Made by a program: the position numbers and the translations under genes
Part shown: in pieces, positions 35,777-45,538 of the stretch
Position numbering within the stretch: position 1 is the first letter of the stretch
Layout of the letters: the number at the start of each line of letters is the position of its first letter
Notes under the pieces: generated by a model
What the model saw: only the letters and a program-made list of their open reading frames with translations
What the model was told of the DNA's origin: nothing
Databases searched by the model: none
Source: Paenibacillus sp. FJAT-26967
Lineage (GTDB): Bacteria > Bacillota > Bacilli > Paenibacillales > NBRC-103111
Direction of reading: 5' to 3'
Assembly: GCF_001541095.1 (NCBI RefSeq)
Contig: NZ_LMXH01000005.1
Location: 62,001 to 126,000 of the forward strand
DNA: 64,000 nt

Positions 35777-38700
35777 ATGACGAAAAGAAAGCGTTCTCGT
35801 ATTCTTGCCGCTGTTCTGGCTCTTGGCTTGACACTATCCCCCGCTCTACCCTATGGTTCCGGGTCCGCCGTCTACGCGGCAGGTGCCAAGAACGTATCGC
35901 CGCCTCTTTTGATTACGGAGCTGATGCCCGACACAGAGAATGTCAATGGGGCAGACGGGTATGAGTTTATTGAGATCTATAACAATACGGACAAGCCTCT
36001 TCCGTTTCATGATTACAAAATTCTTTACCGCTATCTCGAGAGCTCAACACTATGGCCGTCGGTTCCGGATGATGTAGTCATTGAGCCGGGCGGAACCCTT
36101 GTTTTCTGGATCATGAACGGGAAGAACGGTGAGAAAACCGTCGCGGATTTCAATACCCACTTCGGGACACAGCTTGTAGAGAATAAGGATATCGTCCAGA
36201 TCTATTCGGGCGGCATGGCGAATACGAGAATGCGCGAGGTAGTGGTTACGACCAATACGGGACGTGAGCTTGTCTCGGCTTTTTATAATGAGGGGGAGCA
36301 AATATCCGCTCCGGATAAAGCTATTCTCTATCAGTACCCGGAGACAGGCGGCAAGCAGATGAAGCTTATGGGCTGGGGCACGAAGCCGGGTACTCCGGGG
36401 TCTGTCAGCCCCGATCAGGTTCCTGCAGTGCCGGTCCAAGTGACGGATACGCTGCCGCCGGCTATTGAGGATCGTACGGACAAGGAAGCAGCCGCATCCG
36501 GAGAGAATCTGTCCATTGTCGCCGAAGTCACAGATAATGTCCAGGTGACCAGTCTGACTCTGTTCTACAAAACGGACAAACAGAATGACTACCGGAAGGC
36601 TAACGTACGGTTAGATCCGGAGGATGGGCTGTACCGGTACTCAATCGGATTGCTGGATCTTCTTGGCGGCAGTTATATCGATTACTATTTTACCGCTTCC
36701 GACGGCAGACAGGAGACAACAAGCGGCACGAGCCGTATTGCTTATGGAGACAGTCAGACAAGCCCCAGACTGAATGTCCAGAGCGGTAAAGTTCTCGGTG
36801 GCTCGACCGTTCTCAGAGGGACAGTGAACGGAACCTCCCCCGACCAGTTAAAGCTTACGATAGACGATACATTGGTGACGGGAACGTATCCTTCGCTGGA
36901 AAAGCCGGCCTATTTCGTTTTCGAAGCGAACGGAATCGGGCAGGGCAATCAGAATGCCCTGACGATCGGTTCGGAATTAGTAGGCCTGGTGGACAAAACG
37001 GCTTCTAATTTCGAGACGGTCATTGTCCCGGTAGATCCTTCCCTGCTCCGGGAGGGGAAGAATGACATTGCCTTCCGGGCAGGCTCAAGCACGGGGACTT
37101 ATTATGAGGACAAGCCGATTACAGGGCTTGACGATTATGACGTGCGCAATGTCCGTCTTGTGCTGCCGGACGGTACAGAGCTCCGGGATCCTGCCTACGC
37201 GGACCCGGCCGCTTTGATCGATATGGGAGACGACGGGCGCTTTCTCCCTGTTGTGACCTTCTCCTTCCCGGTAGCGGGCGAGGAGCTGACATCGATTGCT
37301 TACCCTTGGGACACTGCAGGCGTAACGGACGGAGCGCATGTGGTTAAGGCAACAGCACCGGATGGCCAATCGGCTTCAGCACGCGTCATCGTGGACAATA
37401 ACGGCCCGTCCATCGCTACGACGCTGGAGGAAGGAAAGCAGTATAAGGGGCCCTTCACCATTGATGCGGACATAACGGATGCGGGCGCCGGCATTGCATC
37501 TTCTCAGGTGATGCTTGACCGGCAGCGTATTCAGCTTCCTTATGAGGCGTCATCTGCGAAGCTGGCCGCTGGCAGCCACGAGCTGTTCATTACCTCTGAG
37601 GATAAAATCGGCAACAAAAGCGAGCTGACGGTCCGGTTCACTGTGCCGGCGGAAGCGCCGGATCAGCCTGTCCTGGTGACTCCGGAGCACGGCGCTGAAA
37701 CCGGTTTGAACCCGGAACTCCGCGTATCGGTGAGCGATCCGACGAACGATGACCTCAGTGTCTCCTTCTTCAAAGGCTACAAGTACGATGCGGCCAGCGG
37801 AGGTGTGCAGCTCTTCAAGAATGCGACGGAATGGGAGCCGCCGTTATCTTCTTCCCCTGCGGGAGAATCCGCTTTGACGGAAGAGGAGAAAGCAGCGGTT
37901 AGCGCTTCCGATGACCAGTACGTCACGGTCGATTCGGAGACGGAATTTCCTTATCTGCGCTTCCAGATTAAGCTGGACGGACAGATCGGAGCGCAGGACA
38001 TCGTAGAGGTGGACTGGGTGGGCAAGACGCTTCCAGGCCGTAAGGTAACTATGTATGCCTGGAACCATACCAAAGCCAAGTGGATGCCGGTCACTTCGCA
38101 TGTGCCTTCCAGTGAAGCGGACTTTACCCTTAAAGGCAAGGTGAGCGGTCAGGATTACGTTCGGGAGAATATCGTGAATGTCTTGATCCAAGATCTGATA
38201 CCGGGACGCGGCGACTATGACTTTACGATGGTTTGGATGTCGGATACCCAGTTCTATTCGGAGCTGTACCCTCAAATTTACGAGTCGCAGGTTAACTGGA
38301 TTAAAGATAATGCCGGGGCTATGAATATCCGTTATGTGGCCCATACAGGGGATATTGTCAACGAACCGACATCGGTATTCCAATGGGAACGCGCCTCCAA
38401 GAACATGCAAGTATTGGAGGACGCCAATGTGCCTTATGGCGTTCTTGCAGGGAACCATGATGTAGGCACGACGGACAGTGACTATACGACTTATTATCGT
38501 TATTTCGGTGAGGACCGCTTTGACAAGCAGCCTTACTACGGGGGGGCCTACAAGAATAACCGGGGCCATTATGATCTGATTTCGGCGGGCGGCAATGATT
38601 TTATTATCGTTTATATGGGCTGGCAGCCGGAGGATGAGGATATTGCCTGGATGAATCAGGTGCTGCGCGAACATCCGGACCGCCAAGCTTTTCTCGGTTT

Positions 38701-39802
38701 CCATGATTACATGCAGCCTAACGGTACACGTTCAAGTATGGGTGAGCGGATCTACGAGCAGGTCGTTGTGCCTAACCCGAATGTAAAGATGGTTATGAGC
38801 GGGCATTATACCGGCAGCTCTATGCAGACCGATGCCCTGGATGACAATGGGGATGGCACGCCGGACCGCACGGTATACCAAATTTTGAATGACTATCAGG
38901 GACATGAAGAAGGCGGTCTCGGCTACATGAAGCTGCTGCATTTTGATACGGAAAGCGGCAGCGTGTACTTGAATACTTATTCGCCCTATAAGAATGATTA
39001 CAATTACTATGAACCGGAACAGTATCCTGGAAAAGATGAGACTACGCTTTCATTTGATTTAACACCGCAGATGAAAAGAGTGGCGACCAATTATTTAACG
39101 GCTAAGCTCTATACGGATGAGAAAATCGGCAGTCCTGTGCAAGCCGCAAGCGGACAAACCGCGTCGGTAGAATGGTCCGGCCTTCAGGCGAATCAGCCTT
39201 ATGGATGGTATGTACGGGTAGAGGATTCTTTCGGCGGATTGACCTATGGAGATGTCTGGAGCTTCCGTACCCGGAATTTACCAGGTGTACCCGCTAATCT
39301 CCGTGCCTCGGCCGTAACGGAATCATCGGTATCTCTGGTATGGGATCAGAACGGGGAGCCGGGAAGTGTAACCTATGATGTGTATCAGAACGGGACGTCA
39401 ATTGCCTCCGTGAGCAGTGCTCCCTATCAGGTTAGCGGTTTGTCTGCCGATACGAGCTATCAGTTCTATCTGCGTGCACGTGACGGCAACGGAGTTCTTT
39501 CGGAGCCAAGCGAGACGATTACCGTCAGGACAGCGATCAATCTGGGAGTCCTGACGGACCAGACGAACCGGTATATACAATCAGGTGAGCTTGGAGGACC
39601 TCTGGCCAAACAACTGACGAATAGTCTGGAGCAAGTGCGCCATCATCTGGATAAAGGAAACACCAAGCAGGCAGCTGGACATCTCGAGAACTTCCAGAAG
39701 CATCTCAACAACAAGGCGCTTCAGAAACATATTCAAGCTGCCGCCAAAGAGCTGCTGAATCAGCAGTCCGACGCGCTGCTGAAAGCATGGAGAACTCAGT
39801 GA
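35777..39802 (+). CDS. Large secreted metallophosphoesterase with lamin-tail, FnIII and FIMAH-like domains
   Basis: A 1,341-residue exported protein with a signal peptide (about 1-36, ending VYAAG). Order: lamin-tail-like domain (about 42-200), several Ig-like or dehydrogenase-associated beta domains (about 220-650), a calcineurin-type phosphoesterase (about 815-1090), a fibronectin III domain (about 1160-1250), and a helical C-terminus (about 1258-1335) like the FIMAH domain. Metal ligands are seen in order: Asp823 in W-M-S-D-T-Q (Gln where many relatives have His), HTGD, GNHD, GFHD and SGHYTG. It probably cleaves phosphate from extracellular nucleotides or phosphodiesters; the substrate is unknown. 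AGGAGG precedes the ATG at 35777. It is monocistronic with a strong terminator and a cre-like site upstream. Confidence 0.85.
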   Translation: MTKRKRSRILAAVLALGLTLSPALPYGSGSAVYAAGAKNVSPPLLITELMPDTENVNGADGYEFIEIYNNTDKPLPFHDYKILYRYLESSTLWPSVPDDVVIEPGGTLVFWIMNGKNGEKTVADFNTHFGTQLVENKDIVQIYSGGMANTRMREVVVTTNTGRELVSAFYNEGEQISAPDKAILYQYPETGGKQMKLMGWGTKPGTPGSVSPDQVPAVPVQVTDTLPPAIEDRTDKEAAASGENLSIVAEVTDNVQVTSLTLFYKTDKQNDYRKANVRLDPEDGLYRYSIGLLDLLGGSYIDYYFTASDGRQETTSGTSRIAYGDSQTSPRLNVQSGKVLGGSTVLRGTVNGTSPDQLKLTIDDTLVTGTYPSLEKPAYFVFEANGIGQGNQNALTIGSELVGLVDKTASNFETVIVPVDPSLLREGKNDIAFRAGSSTGTYYEDKPITGLDDYDVRNVRLVLPDGTELRDPAYADPAALIDMGDDGRFLPVVTFSFPVAGEELTSIAYPWDTAGVTDGAHVVKATAPDGQSASARVIVDNNGPSIATTLEEGKQYKGPFTIDADITDAGAGIASSQVMLDRQRIQLPYEASSAKLAAGSHELFITSEDKIGNKSELTVRFTVPAEAPDQPVLVTPEHGAETGLNPELRVSVSDPTNDDLSVSFFKGYKYDAASGGVQLFKNATEWEPPLSSSPAGESALTEEEKAAVSASDDQYVTVDSETEFPYLRFQIKLDGQIGAQDIVEVDWVGKTLPGRKVTMYAWNHTKAKWMPVTSHVPSSEADFTLKGKVSGQDYVRENIVNVLIQDLIPGRGDYDFTMVWMSDTQFYSELYPQIYESQVNWIKDNAGAMNIRYVAHTGDIVNEPTSVFQWERASKNMQVLEDANVPYGVLAGNHDVGTTDSDYTTYYRYFGEDRFDKQPYYGGAYKNNRGHYDLISAGGNDFIIVYMGWQPEDEDIAWMNQVLREHPDRQAFLGFHDYMQPNGTRSSMGERIYEQVVVPNPNVKMVMSGHYTGSSMQTDALDDNGDGTPDRTVYQILNDYQGHEEGGLGYMKLLHFDTESGSVYLNTYSPYKNDYNYYEPEQYPGKDETTLSFDLTPQMKRVATNYLTAKLYTDEKIGSPVQAASGQTASVEWSGLQANQPYGWYVRVEDSFGGLTYGDVWSFRTRNLPGVPANLRASAVTESSVSLVWDQNGEPGSVTYDVYQNGTSIASVSSAPYQVSGLSADTSYQFYLRARDGNGVLSEPSETITVRTAINLGVLTDQTNRYIQSGELGGPLAKQLTNSLEQVRHHLDKGNTKQAAGHLENFQKHLNNKALQKHIQAAAKELLNQQSDALLKAWRTQ

Positions 39803-39872
39803 ATCCGGTTTACCGGATGAAGTGAGCGATAGGTAAAGATAAAGGCACTTCAATACGAATCTTTACACGCAG

Positions 39873-39918
39873 CAGCGGCTGCTTCCCGGAATGAAGAGGG
39901 AAGCAGCCGCTGTTTTTT
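39873..39918 (+). terminator. Terminator after the metallophosphoesterase gene
   Basis: A 15-bp stem CAGCGGCTGCTTCCC/GGGAAGCAGCCGCTG followed by TTTTTT. Confidence 0.92.
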
Positions 39919-39958
39919 AATGGAATCATCCGACCCGTGTTCGGATTCTGGGGTTCTG

Positions 39959-40528
39959 TCATTCACAAGGATCTTCGTTGGTCTTCGGACGGCTGTTTCC
40001 CGTTTCCTGCATATCTGAGCTGTTACCGTAGTTCTTAACTGCTCTCCAAGCATCGGTATCGTCGATTTCAGCCTGTCCTTGATCGTCATCGTTAGGAGAA
40101 GCGAGGATCGGTTCCAGGACCTCTTCTTCTATAGGACGCTGAACCTGTGCGGCCGTATCCTCGCCCTCACGGACCTCGGAATGCTCCACACAAGTGGAAG
40201 CCCATGGAATAGCTTCCAGCCGTTCGAATGGAATCGGCTCGCCGCATACCTCACATTTACCGTAGGTATCTGTCTCAAAGCGGCCAATCGCTTGTTTGAC
40301 GTCCGCAAGCTGCTGCTGGATATTCTCATCTACTGCCTGATCACGCCCCCGTTCAAAAGCTTCTGTAGCTATATCGGCGGGATGATTGTCATAAGACGAC
40401 AATTCTCCTGTAGAATCTCGGATGGACTCCTCCTTGCGGTCGGTATCCAGAATATGTTCAAGCTCGTTTTTTTCGCTATATAATCGTTGTTCAATCAATT
40501 GTTTTTCTTCGTTGCTTAACCCTGCCAT
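39959..40528 (-). CDS. TraR/DksA-type zinc-finger protein (YteA-like)
   Basis: A 189-residue protein with an N-terminal helical coiled coil (EEKQLIEQRLYSEKNELEHIL) containing the YteA-type stretch SSYDNHPADIATE. The DksA/TraR zinc finger at about residues 93-118 is C-E-V-C...C-V-E-H, with His in the last ligand place as in YteA-like proteins. The C-terminal 70 residues are acidic and probably disordered. The Bacillus relatives are linked to sporulation or to general stress, and lack proven DksA activity at RNA polymerase. GGGGAAA precedes the ATG at 40528. Confidence 0.8.
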   Translation of the reverse strand: MAGLSNEEKQLIEQRLYSEKNELEHILDTDRKEESIRDSTGELSSYDNHPADIATEAFERGRDQAVDENIQQQLADVKQAIGRFETDTYGKCEVCGEPIPFERLEAIPWASTCVEHSEVREGEDTAAQVQRPIEEEVLEPILASPNDDDQGQAEIDDTDAWRAVKNYGNSSDMQETGNSRPKTNEDPCE

Positions 40529-40787
40529 CGTCGATTTCCCCTTTCGTATAAACAGGTTTGCATCGGTCAGTACTTTTCATCAAATCTCCGAAGCAAGTGT
40601 ACAAATCTATTACCCGGACAAGCCTTCGTTTGACGCACGAAGAGACACGGCGATAGGGGAAGTATGTGGGAAACTTCCTTTTGAATACGGGGGGAACAGC
40701 AATCTGTAAGGAATTAAAGAGTTTTTAATTGGAAAATAAAAGCTTGTAATCGCCAAAAGGATAAGGTATGGTAAGAATAACCTTATA

Positions 40788-40879
40788 TGTATCGGGAGCT
40801 GGATAAAGTCCGGCTGAGAGTGTGACCGCATGTCACTAACCGTATCTGATCTGGGTAATGCCAGCGTAGAGAGAATAGC
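40788..40879 (+). promoter_or_regulatory. TPP riboswitch (THI element)
   Basis: The conserved core is present in order: CGGGAGC, GGCTGAGAGTG (40812-40822), GACCG, then TGATCTGGGTAATGCCAGCG (40847-40866) and TAGAGAGAAT. It precedes a terminator and the tenI-thi gene cluster, so thiamine pyrophosphate should stop transcription of the operon. Confidence 0.95.
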
Positions 40880-40890
40880 CCTGCCAATCC

Positions 40891-40924
40891 AAGGCCGCAC
40901 GGTATATTCCGTTCGGTCTTTTTA
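40891..40924 (+). terminator. Riboswitch-controlled attenuator of the thi operon
   Basis: AAGGCCGCACGG pairs with CCGTTCGGTCTT (one mismatch), followed by TTTT, 12 bases after the aptamer. This is the expected off-state terminator. Confidence 0.85.
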
Positions 40925-41194
40925 TGTTCATTGCAAGCCGTAATCTTCATCTTCATATCCCCATCCACAGGTGTTAGAGCCTTATGATCATTATGGGCGT
41001 CCGCTGCCGGGGAAGAATTGAAGATTGCCTCAAGCTGTTGAGGCGGCGGCAGTAAGGAGCATTATGGATACGGGTCAGCCACTTTCTGCGGGAAGTGGTT
41101 TTTTGCGTTTGTATCTTTTACTGGCCGCACCTTTGGAGGAGCGATATTGCATTTCGGAAGCCAGGAGGTAGCAACTAGGGAAGGGGCGGAGGAT

Positions 41195-41866
41195 ATGAGC
41201 AAAACCGGCGGGTTAACGAACGGATACAAAGCACATCCGCAGCTGCATGCGGTTTCGACCGGGCGGCAATCTCCTGACACTTTAGTACAAATTGCATGCG
41301 AGATACATCCTTATCTGACCTTCTTTCATCTTCGTGAAAAAGAACTCCCGCCCCGCGAGCTTTGGAGGCTGATCGAGCGTCTGGTGACCAAGGGATTCCC
41401 GCTTGACAAGCTGGTCGTTAACGACCGCGCGGATGCGGCTTGGTGCGCGGGCGCAGCGGGAGTGCAGCTGCCTGGCAGCGGGCTCCCGCCTGCTGTTGTA
41501 AAGCAGCGGTTTCCCGGGCTGAGAGTAGGGGTGTCGGTGCATTCGTCCCAAGAAGCACGGCAGGCCGCTGCGGGGGGCGCGGATTATGTGCTGGCGGGAC
41601 ACATTTACCCGACAGGCTCTAAGCCCGGTCTTGAACCCCGGGGAATCGGCTTGCTCCGGGAGGCGGCAGAGAATTGCGAGGTGCCGGTGATTGCCATCGG
41701 CGGAATCATGCCCCGGCACGCGGAGGAACTGCTGAACGCCGGTGCCGGCGGCATTGCCGTCCTGAGCGGGATATTGAACGCGGATCATCCCGCCGAAGAG
41801 GCGGAGCGTTACAGGAAGTGTCTGCTGCTGGCGAGTGGGATGTGCGAGGCGGATCTCAGGCTTTGA
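41195..41866 (+). CDS. tenI: Thiazole tautomerase TenI
   Basis: A 223-residue protein of the ThiE/TenI fold. TenI aromatises the thiazole made by ThiG. After a short extension it follows B. subtilis TenI: LHAVSTG, FFHLREKELPPRELW, VVNDRADAA, VGVSVHSSQEA (with the tautomerase His), ADYVLAGHIYPTGSKPGLEPRG, and VIAIGGI. The ThiE signature QYREK is absent, and a true thiE lies further down, so this is TenI. The start is uncertain: ATG 41195 has GGAGG only two bases away but AAGGGG eight away; the in-frame TTG at 41147 has GGAGG seven bases upstream. First gene after the riboswitch. Confidence 0.87.
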   Translation: MSKTGGLTNGYKAHPQLHAVSTGRQSPDTLVQIACEIHPYLTFFHLREKELPPRELWRLIERLVTKGFPLDKLVVNDRADAAWCAGAAGVQLPGSGLPPAVVKQRFPGLRVGVSVHSSQEARQAAAGGADYVLAGHIYPTGSKPGLEPRGIGLLREAAENCEVPVIAIGGIMPRHAEELLNAGAGGIAVLSGILNADHPAEEAERYRKCLLLASGMCEADLRL

Positions 41867-41910
41867 AAATGTGGATGATCTTATGGGGACAAGACAGGAG
41901 GAGACAGAGA

Positions 41911-43071
41911 ATGAATCTCATTGTAGATACGGTTGTGATCGGAGGAGGTGTAATTGGAAGCTCCATCGCTTACCAGTTGGCCCAAAGAGGCCGGTCTGTG
42001 GTCCTGCTCGAACGTGACCGGATCGGCGGGCAGGCGTCCGGCGCGGCCGCGGGTATGCTCGGTGCCCAATCGGAGATGCATGAGCCGGGGCCCATGTTCG
42101 ATTTGGCACGGTTGAGCCGGGAGCTGTTCCCGGCAGCTGCAGATGAACTTCGGGAGCTGACCGGGATACATATCGGGCTGACCCCAAGCGGCATGCTCAA
42201 GGCGGCATTCACGGACGCAGATGAAGCTGTCCTGAAAGCGGACATACACTTTCAGCGCGGGGAAGGCGGCCGCGCCGAGTGGCTGGATGCGGAGGATGCC
42301 TGTCGGCTCGAACCCGCATTGAGCCGGGATATCCGCGGCGCGGAGTATCTGCCGGACGAGGGACATGTTCTTGCGCCGGAGCTGACGGCTGCACTGGCTC
42401 GCGGCGCAGAGCTGCTGGGCGTCCAAGTGATTGAACACGCCGAGGCGCTTGAGCTGCTGACGGAGCGGGGCCGCATCTGTGGTGTGAGGACACGCGGGGG
42501 CACGATCCGCTGCGCGGAGGCAGTGCTTGCAGCCGCGCTGTGGAGCGACCGCCTTCTGGCTCCACTCGGAGTGGAGCTTCCGGTATATCCGGTGAAGGGA
42601 GAATGCTTCTCCCTCACTGGCGGTGCCCCGCTCCTCAAGCGGACGCTCACCTCGGACGGCTGCTACATCGTGCCCAAGCCCGGCGGGCGCATTATCGTGG
42701 GCGCGACGGCACTGCCGGGTTCGTTCGACCTGCAGCCGCGTCTGGGCAGCCTGATCTCACTGGCAGCGAAAGCGCAGCGGCTGGCACCGGTCCTGGCAGA
42801 AGCAGCGTGGGAGCGCACCTGGGCAGGGCTAAGGCCCCAGACGCCCGACGGGCTGCCCTACATCGGCGAAATCAGCGCCTGCCAGGGGCTGTTCGCGGCG
42901 CTGGGCCACTACCGCAACGGCATCCTGCTCTCGCAGGCGACGGCAGTGCTGGCTGCCGCCGTGATCACCGGAGGCACTGCCGCAGCGGCTCGGGAGCTGC
43001 CCGGTGCCGGTCAATTGCTGCAGGCGTTCCGCCCGGAGCGGGGCGTTCTTGCTGGAGCAAGCCATGAATAG
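41911..43071 (+). CDS. thiO: Glycine oxidase ThiO
   Basis: A 386-residue FAD enzyme of the DAO family that oxidises glycine to the imine used by ThiG. The dinucleotide-binding motif VVIGGGVIGSSIAYQLAQRG is at residues 8-27, with ASGAAAGMLGAQ after it, and the C-terminal FAD motif GHYRNGILLS near residue 345 closes the flavin site. AGGAGG precedes the ATG at 41911, 44 bases past the tenI stop; a longer open frame upstream overlaps tenI and is not used. The DNA is very GC-rich here. Confidence 0.88.
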   Translation: MNLIVDTVVIGGGVIGSSIAYQLAQRGRSVVLLERDRIGGQASGAAAGMLGAQSEMHEPGPMFDLARLSRELFPAAADELRELTGIHIGLTPSGMLKAAFTDADEAVLKADIHFQRGEGGRAEWLDAEDACRLEPALSRDIRGAEYLPDEGHVLAPELTAALARGAELLGVQVIEHAEALELLTERGRICGVRTRGGTIRCAEAVLAAALWSDRLLAPLGVELPVYPVKGECFSLTGGAPLLKRTLTSDGCYIVPKPGGRIIVGATALPGSFDLQPRLGSLISLAAKAQRLAPVLAEAAWERTWAGLRPQTPDGLPYIGEISACQGLFAALGHYRNGILLSQATAVLAAAVITGGTAAAARELPGAGQLLQAFRPERGVLAGASHE

Positions 43072-43343
43072 AATGGGGGTTCTCCAAGATTCAAGGGCAG
43101 CGGCTTGCCGATTTGGCACCGGAGCAGAGGTGAACTGAACCGGGCCGCAGGCAGGCTTTCCTTAAAATGACTTTAACCTAGTCAGATGGTTTTCATGAAG
43201 AGCCGTATTCTGCACAGGCTGGAAGGGTGAGAGGTGGTATGCAGGCTGTCAGTAGCAGGTACCCGGAGCCTGTTTACCGGTCGGTTAATCCCTTTGCGGC
43301 TGCCAGTATTTATTCTTCTCAAAGGTAAGGAGAGATTGGGAAT

Positions 43344-43547
43344 ATGAAGCTACATGTTAACGGCGATGCCATTGAAGTTCCGGACGAATCCTCGACAATA
43401 GCGGGGCTTCTGGAGCATCTGGGGCTTAGCGCAAGTTTACTCGTCGTCGAGACGAACGGCCGAATTTTGCAGGCGGAAGATCACACCGGTACACCCATCA
43501 TGGATGGGGACCGGATCGAAATTGTTCATTTTGTAGGAGGAGGATAA
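43344..43547 (+). CDS. thiS: Sulfur carrier protein ThiS
   Basis: A 67-residue ubiquitin-like protein with the essential C-terminal Gly-Gly (ends HFVGGG). It is adenylated and thiocarboxylated to give sulfur for thiazole formation. Two bases separate it from thiG, its direct partner. The 272-base gap before it, after thiO, holds no recognised gene. ThiF, the activating enzyme, is not in this cluster. Confidence 0.92.
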   Translation: MKLHVNGDAIEVPDESSTIAGLLEHLGLSASLLVVETNGRILQAEDHTGTPIMDGDRIEIVHFVGGG

Positions 43548-43549
43548 TC

Positions 43550-44317
43550 ATGCTGACAATCGGACCCTATTCGTTTAAATCACGGCTGCTTCTTGGGACC
43601 GGCAAGTTCCCGGATTTCGAGGTGCAAAAGCAGGCGGTGGATGTATCGGAATCACAAATCCTGACGTTTGCCGTGAGGAGAATGAACATCTATGACCCGC
43701 AGCAGCCCAATTTCCTGTCGATGCTCGATGTAAGCAAATTTAAGCTGCTGCCGAACACGGCGGGCGCCAAAACGGCTGAAGAAGCGGTGCGGATCGCCAA
43801 ATTGGCTCGTGCGTCCGGCCTGTGCGACATGATCAAAGTTGAAGTGATCGGCTGTGACCGCACATTGCTGCCGGACCCGGTGGAGACGCTCAAAGCTTCC
43901 GAGATCCTGCTGGAAGAAGGATTCCTGGTTCTGCCTTATACCTCCGATGATGTGTTATTGGCACGACGTCTGCAGGAGCTGGGCGTGCATGCCATTATGC
44001 CGGGGGCATCGCCGATCGGTACGGGACAGGGCATTATCAATCCGCTGAATTTGAGCTTTATTATCGAGCAGGCGACCGTGCCGGTTATTGTGGATGCGGG
44101 AATTGGAGCGCCTTCGGATGCGGCTCTGGCTATGGAAATGGGAGCGGACGGCGTTCTGCTGAATACAGCGGTGTCCGGAGCGAAAGATCCTGTTCTTATG
44201 GCACAAGGGATGAAGCTTGCGATAGAAGCCGGCCGTGCCGGGTACGAAGCTGGCCGTATTCCGCGTAAGCGCTATGCATCGGCTAGCAGTCCGGTGGAAG
44301 GAGTCAGCGTAAGCTGA
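43550..44317 (+). CDS. thiG: Thiazole synthase ThiG
   Basis: A 255-residue TIM-barrel enzyme that condenses the ThiS thiocarboxylate, dehydroglycine and deoxyxylulose-5-phosphate. The Schiff-base lysine is Lys96 in MIKVEVIG. Other family signatures are [26 protein letters not shown] and [27 protein letters not shown]. It starts two bases after thiS with AGGAGG inside the thiS end, so the pair is co-translated. A heptanucleotide repeat array follows before thiD. Confidence 0.93.
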   Translation: MLTIGPYSFKSRLLLGTGKFPDFEVQKQAVDVSESQILTFAVRRMNIYDPQQPNFLSMLDVSKFKLLPNTAGAKTAEEAVRIAKLARASGLCDMIKVEVIGCDRTLLPDPVETLKASEILLEEGFLVLPYTSDDVLLARRLQELGVHAIMPGASPIGTGQGIINPLNLSFIIEQATVPVIVDAGIGAPSDAALAMEMGADGVLLNTAVSGAKDPVLMAQGMKLAIEAGRAGYEAGRIPRKRYASASSPVEGVSVS

Positions 44318-44407
44318 GGAATGGAAGTAAGTTAAATATTATTACCATATTGAGAGATGTTGGGGTTTTGGGTTCTTTTGGTTGAACGCAGCTCCGGTGG
44401 GCGTGGG

Positions 44408-44589
44408 CAAGAACGAAGAACCAAGAACGAAGAACCAAGAATGAAGAACCAAGAATGAAGAACCAAGAACGAAGAACGAAGAACGAAGAACGAAGAACGA
44501 AGAACGAAGAACCAAGAACCAAGAACGAAGAACGAAGAACGAAGAACGAAGAACCAAGAACCAAGAACCAAGAACGAAGCACCAAGCAC
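44408..44589 (+). repeat. Heptanucleotide tandem array, 26 units of (C/G)AAGAAC
   Basis: Twenty-six consecutive 7-bp units cover 182 bases with perfect periodicity. Units vary only at position 1 (C or G) and occasionally at position 5 or 7 (C, T). It begins 91 bases after thiG and ends 34 bases before thiD, inside the riboswitch operon. All frames are open on the minus strand simply because of the repeat. Function unknown. Confidence 0.95.
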
Positions 44590-44623
44590 CAGAAGGCACG
44601 GCTATAAAAAGGAGGCAGGGAAA

Positions 44624-45538
44624 ATGCAGAGAAGCAGCGGAACAGCCGCAGGTGAAAGCGATAATATCCTTTCACAGCCGGATAGTCTCGGCCCGGGAAT
44701 TCCAGTCGCGCTGACGATTGCAGGCTCCGATAGCGGGGGAGGCGCAGGCATCCAGGCTGACCTGAAAACCTTTCAGGAGCTTGCGGTATTCGGCACGAGC
44801 GCCTTAACGGCGATAACAGCGCAGAATACCAAAGGTGTTCACGGGGTTTATCCGATTCCGCCAGAGAGTGTCATCGGACAGATTGATGCGGTAGCGGATG
44901 ATTTATTTCCTGCAGCGGTTAAGACCGGGATGCTGTTCAGCGCAGAGATTATCGAAGCTGTGGCCGAGCGTGCAGCCCGTTACGGCTGGCAGAATCTTGT
45001 CGTCGATCCGGTAATGATCGCCAAAGGAGGCGCGCGGCTTCTGCAGAAGGAGGCCATTCAAGCTCTGACGGTGCTGCTGCTTCCGCTTGCTTCTGTGGTC
45101 ACGCCGAATATACCCGAGGCGGAGGCGCTGACGGGCCGGAGCATTGGGACAATGAGCGAGCGGAAGGAAGCGGCTCGTCACATTCACAGCTGGGGTGTCC
45201 GCCACGTTGTTCTCAAAGGCGGCCATGCGGGGAACAGGGCGCAGGCAATCGATCTTCTGTATGACGGCAACGGGTTTACGGAGTTTGCCGCTCCGTGGGT
45301 GGATACCCGGCATACACATGGAACGGGCTGCACCTTTGCCGCTGCCCTGACAGCAGGTTTGGCACGGGGTATGCGTCTGGATGAAGCGCTGCTTCTGGCT
45401 AAACGGTTTATCCAATCCGCCCTGACAGATCCTCTGGGGATCGGAAGCGGACACGGCCCTACTAATCATTGGGGCTATAACCGCACCTATGGAGACCTGC
45501 GCCGCATAATCCCGTCTAAGGAGGCTGTTATCTTATGA
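44624..45538 (+). CDS. thiD: Hydroxymethylpyrimidine (phosphate) kinase ThiD
   Basis: A 304-residue ribokinase-fold enzyme that phosphorylates HMP and HMP-P. The signatures [22 protein letters not shown] (split about residues 28-50), [22 protein letters not shown] and the catalytic [17 protein letters not shown] anion hole (Cys/Asp region) are present. An extra N-terminal stretch of about 25 residues precedes the usual start. AAGGAGG lies just upstream, right after the repeat array. Its stop overlaps the thiE start by four bases. Confidence 0.92.
   Translation: MQRSSGTAAGESDNILSQPDSLGPGIPVALTIAGSDSGGGAGIQADLKTFQELAVFGTSALTAITAQNTKGVHGVYPIPPESVIGQIDAVADDLFPAAVKTGMLFSAEIIEAVAERAARYGWQNLVVDPVMIAKGGARLLQKEAIQALTVLLLPLASVVTPNIPEAEALTGRSIGTMSERKEAARHIHSWGVRHVVLKGGHAGNRAQAIDLLYDGNGFTEFAAPWVDTRHTHGTGCTFAAALTAGLARGMRLDEALLLAKRFIQSALTDPLGIGSGHGPTNHWGYNRTYGDLRRIIPSKEAVIL

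Noticed and set aside
44332-44675. Long minus-strand frames rich in Phe-Val-Leu-Arg-Ser repeats
   Set aside because: They are translations of the heptanucleotide array in all three frames and have no ribosome site.
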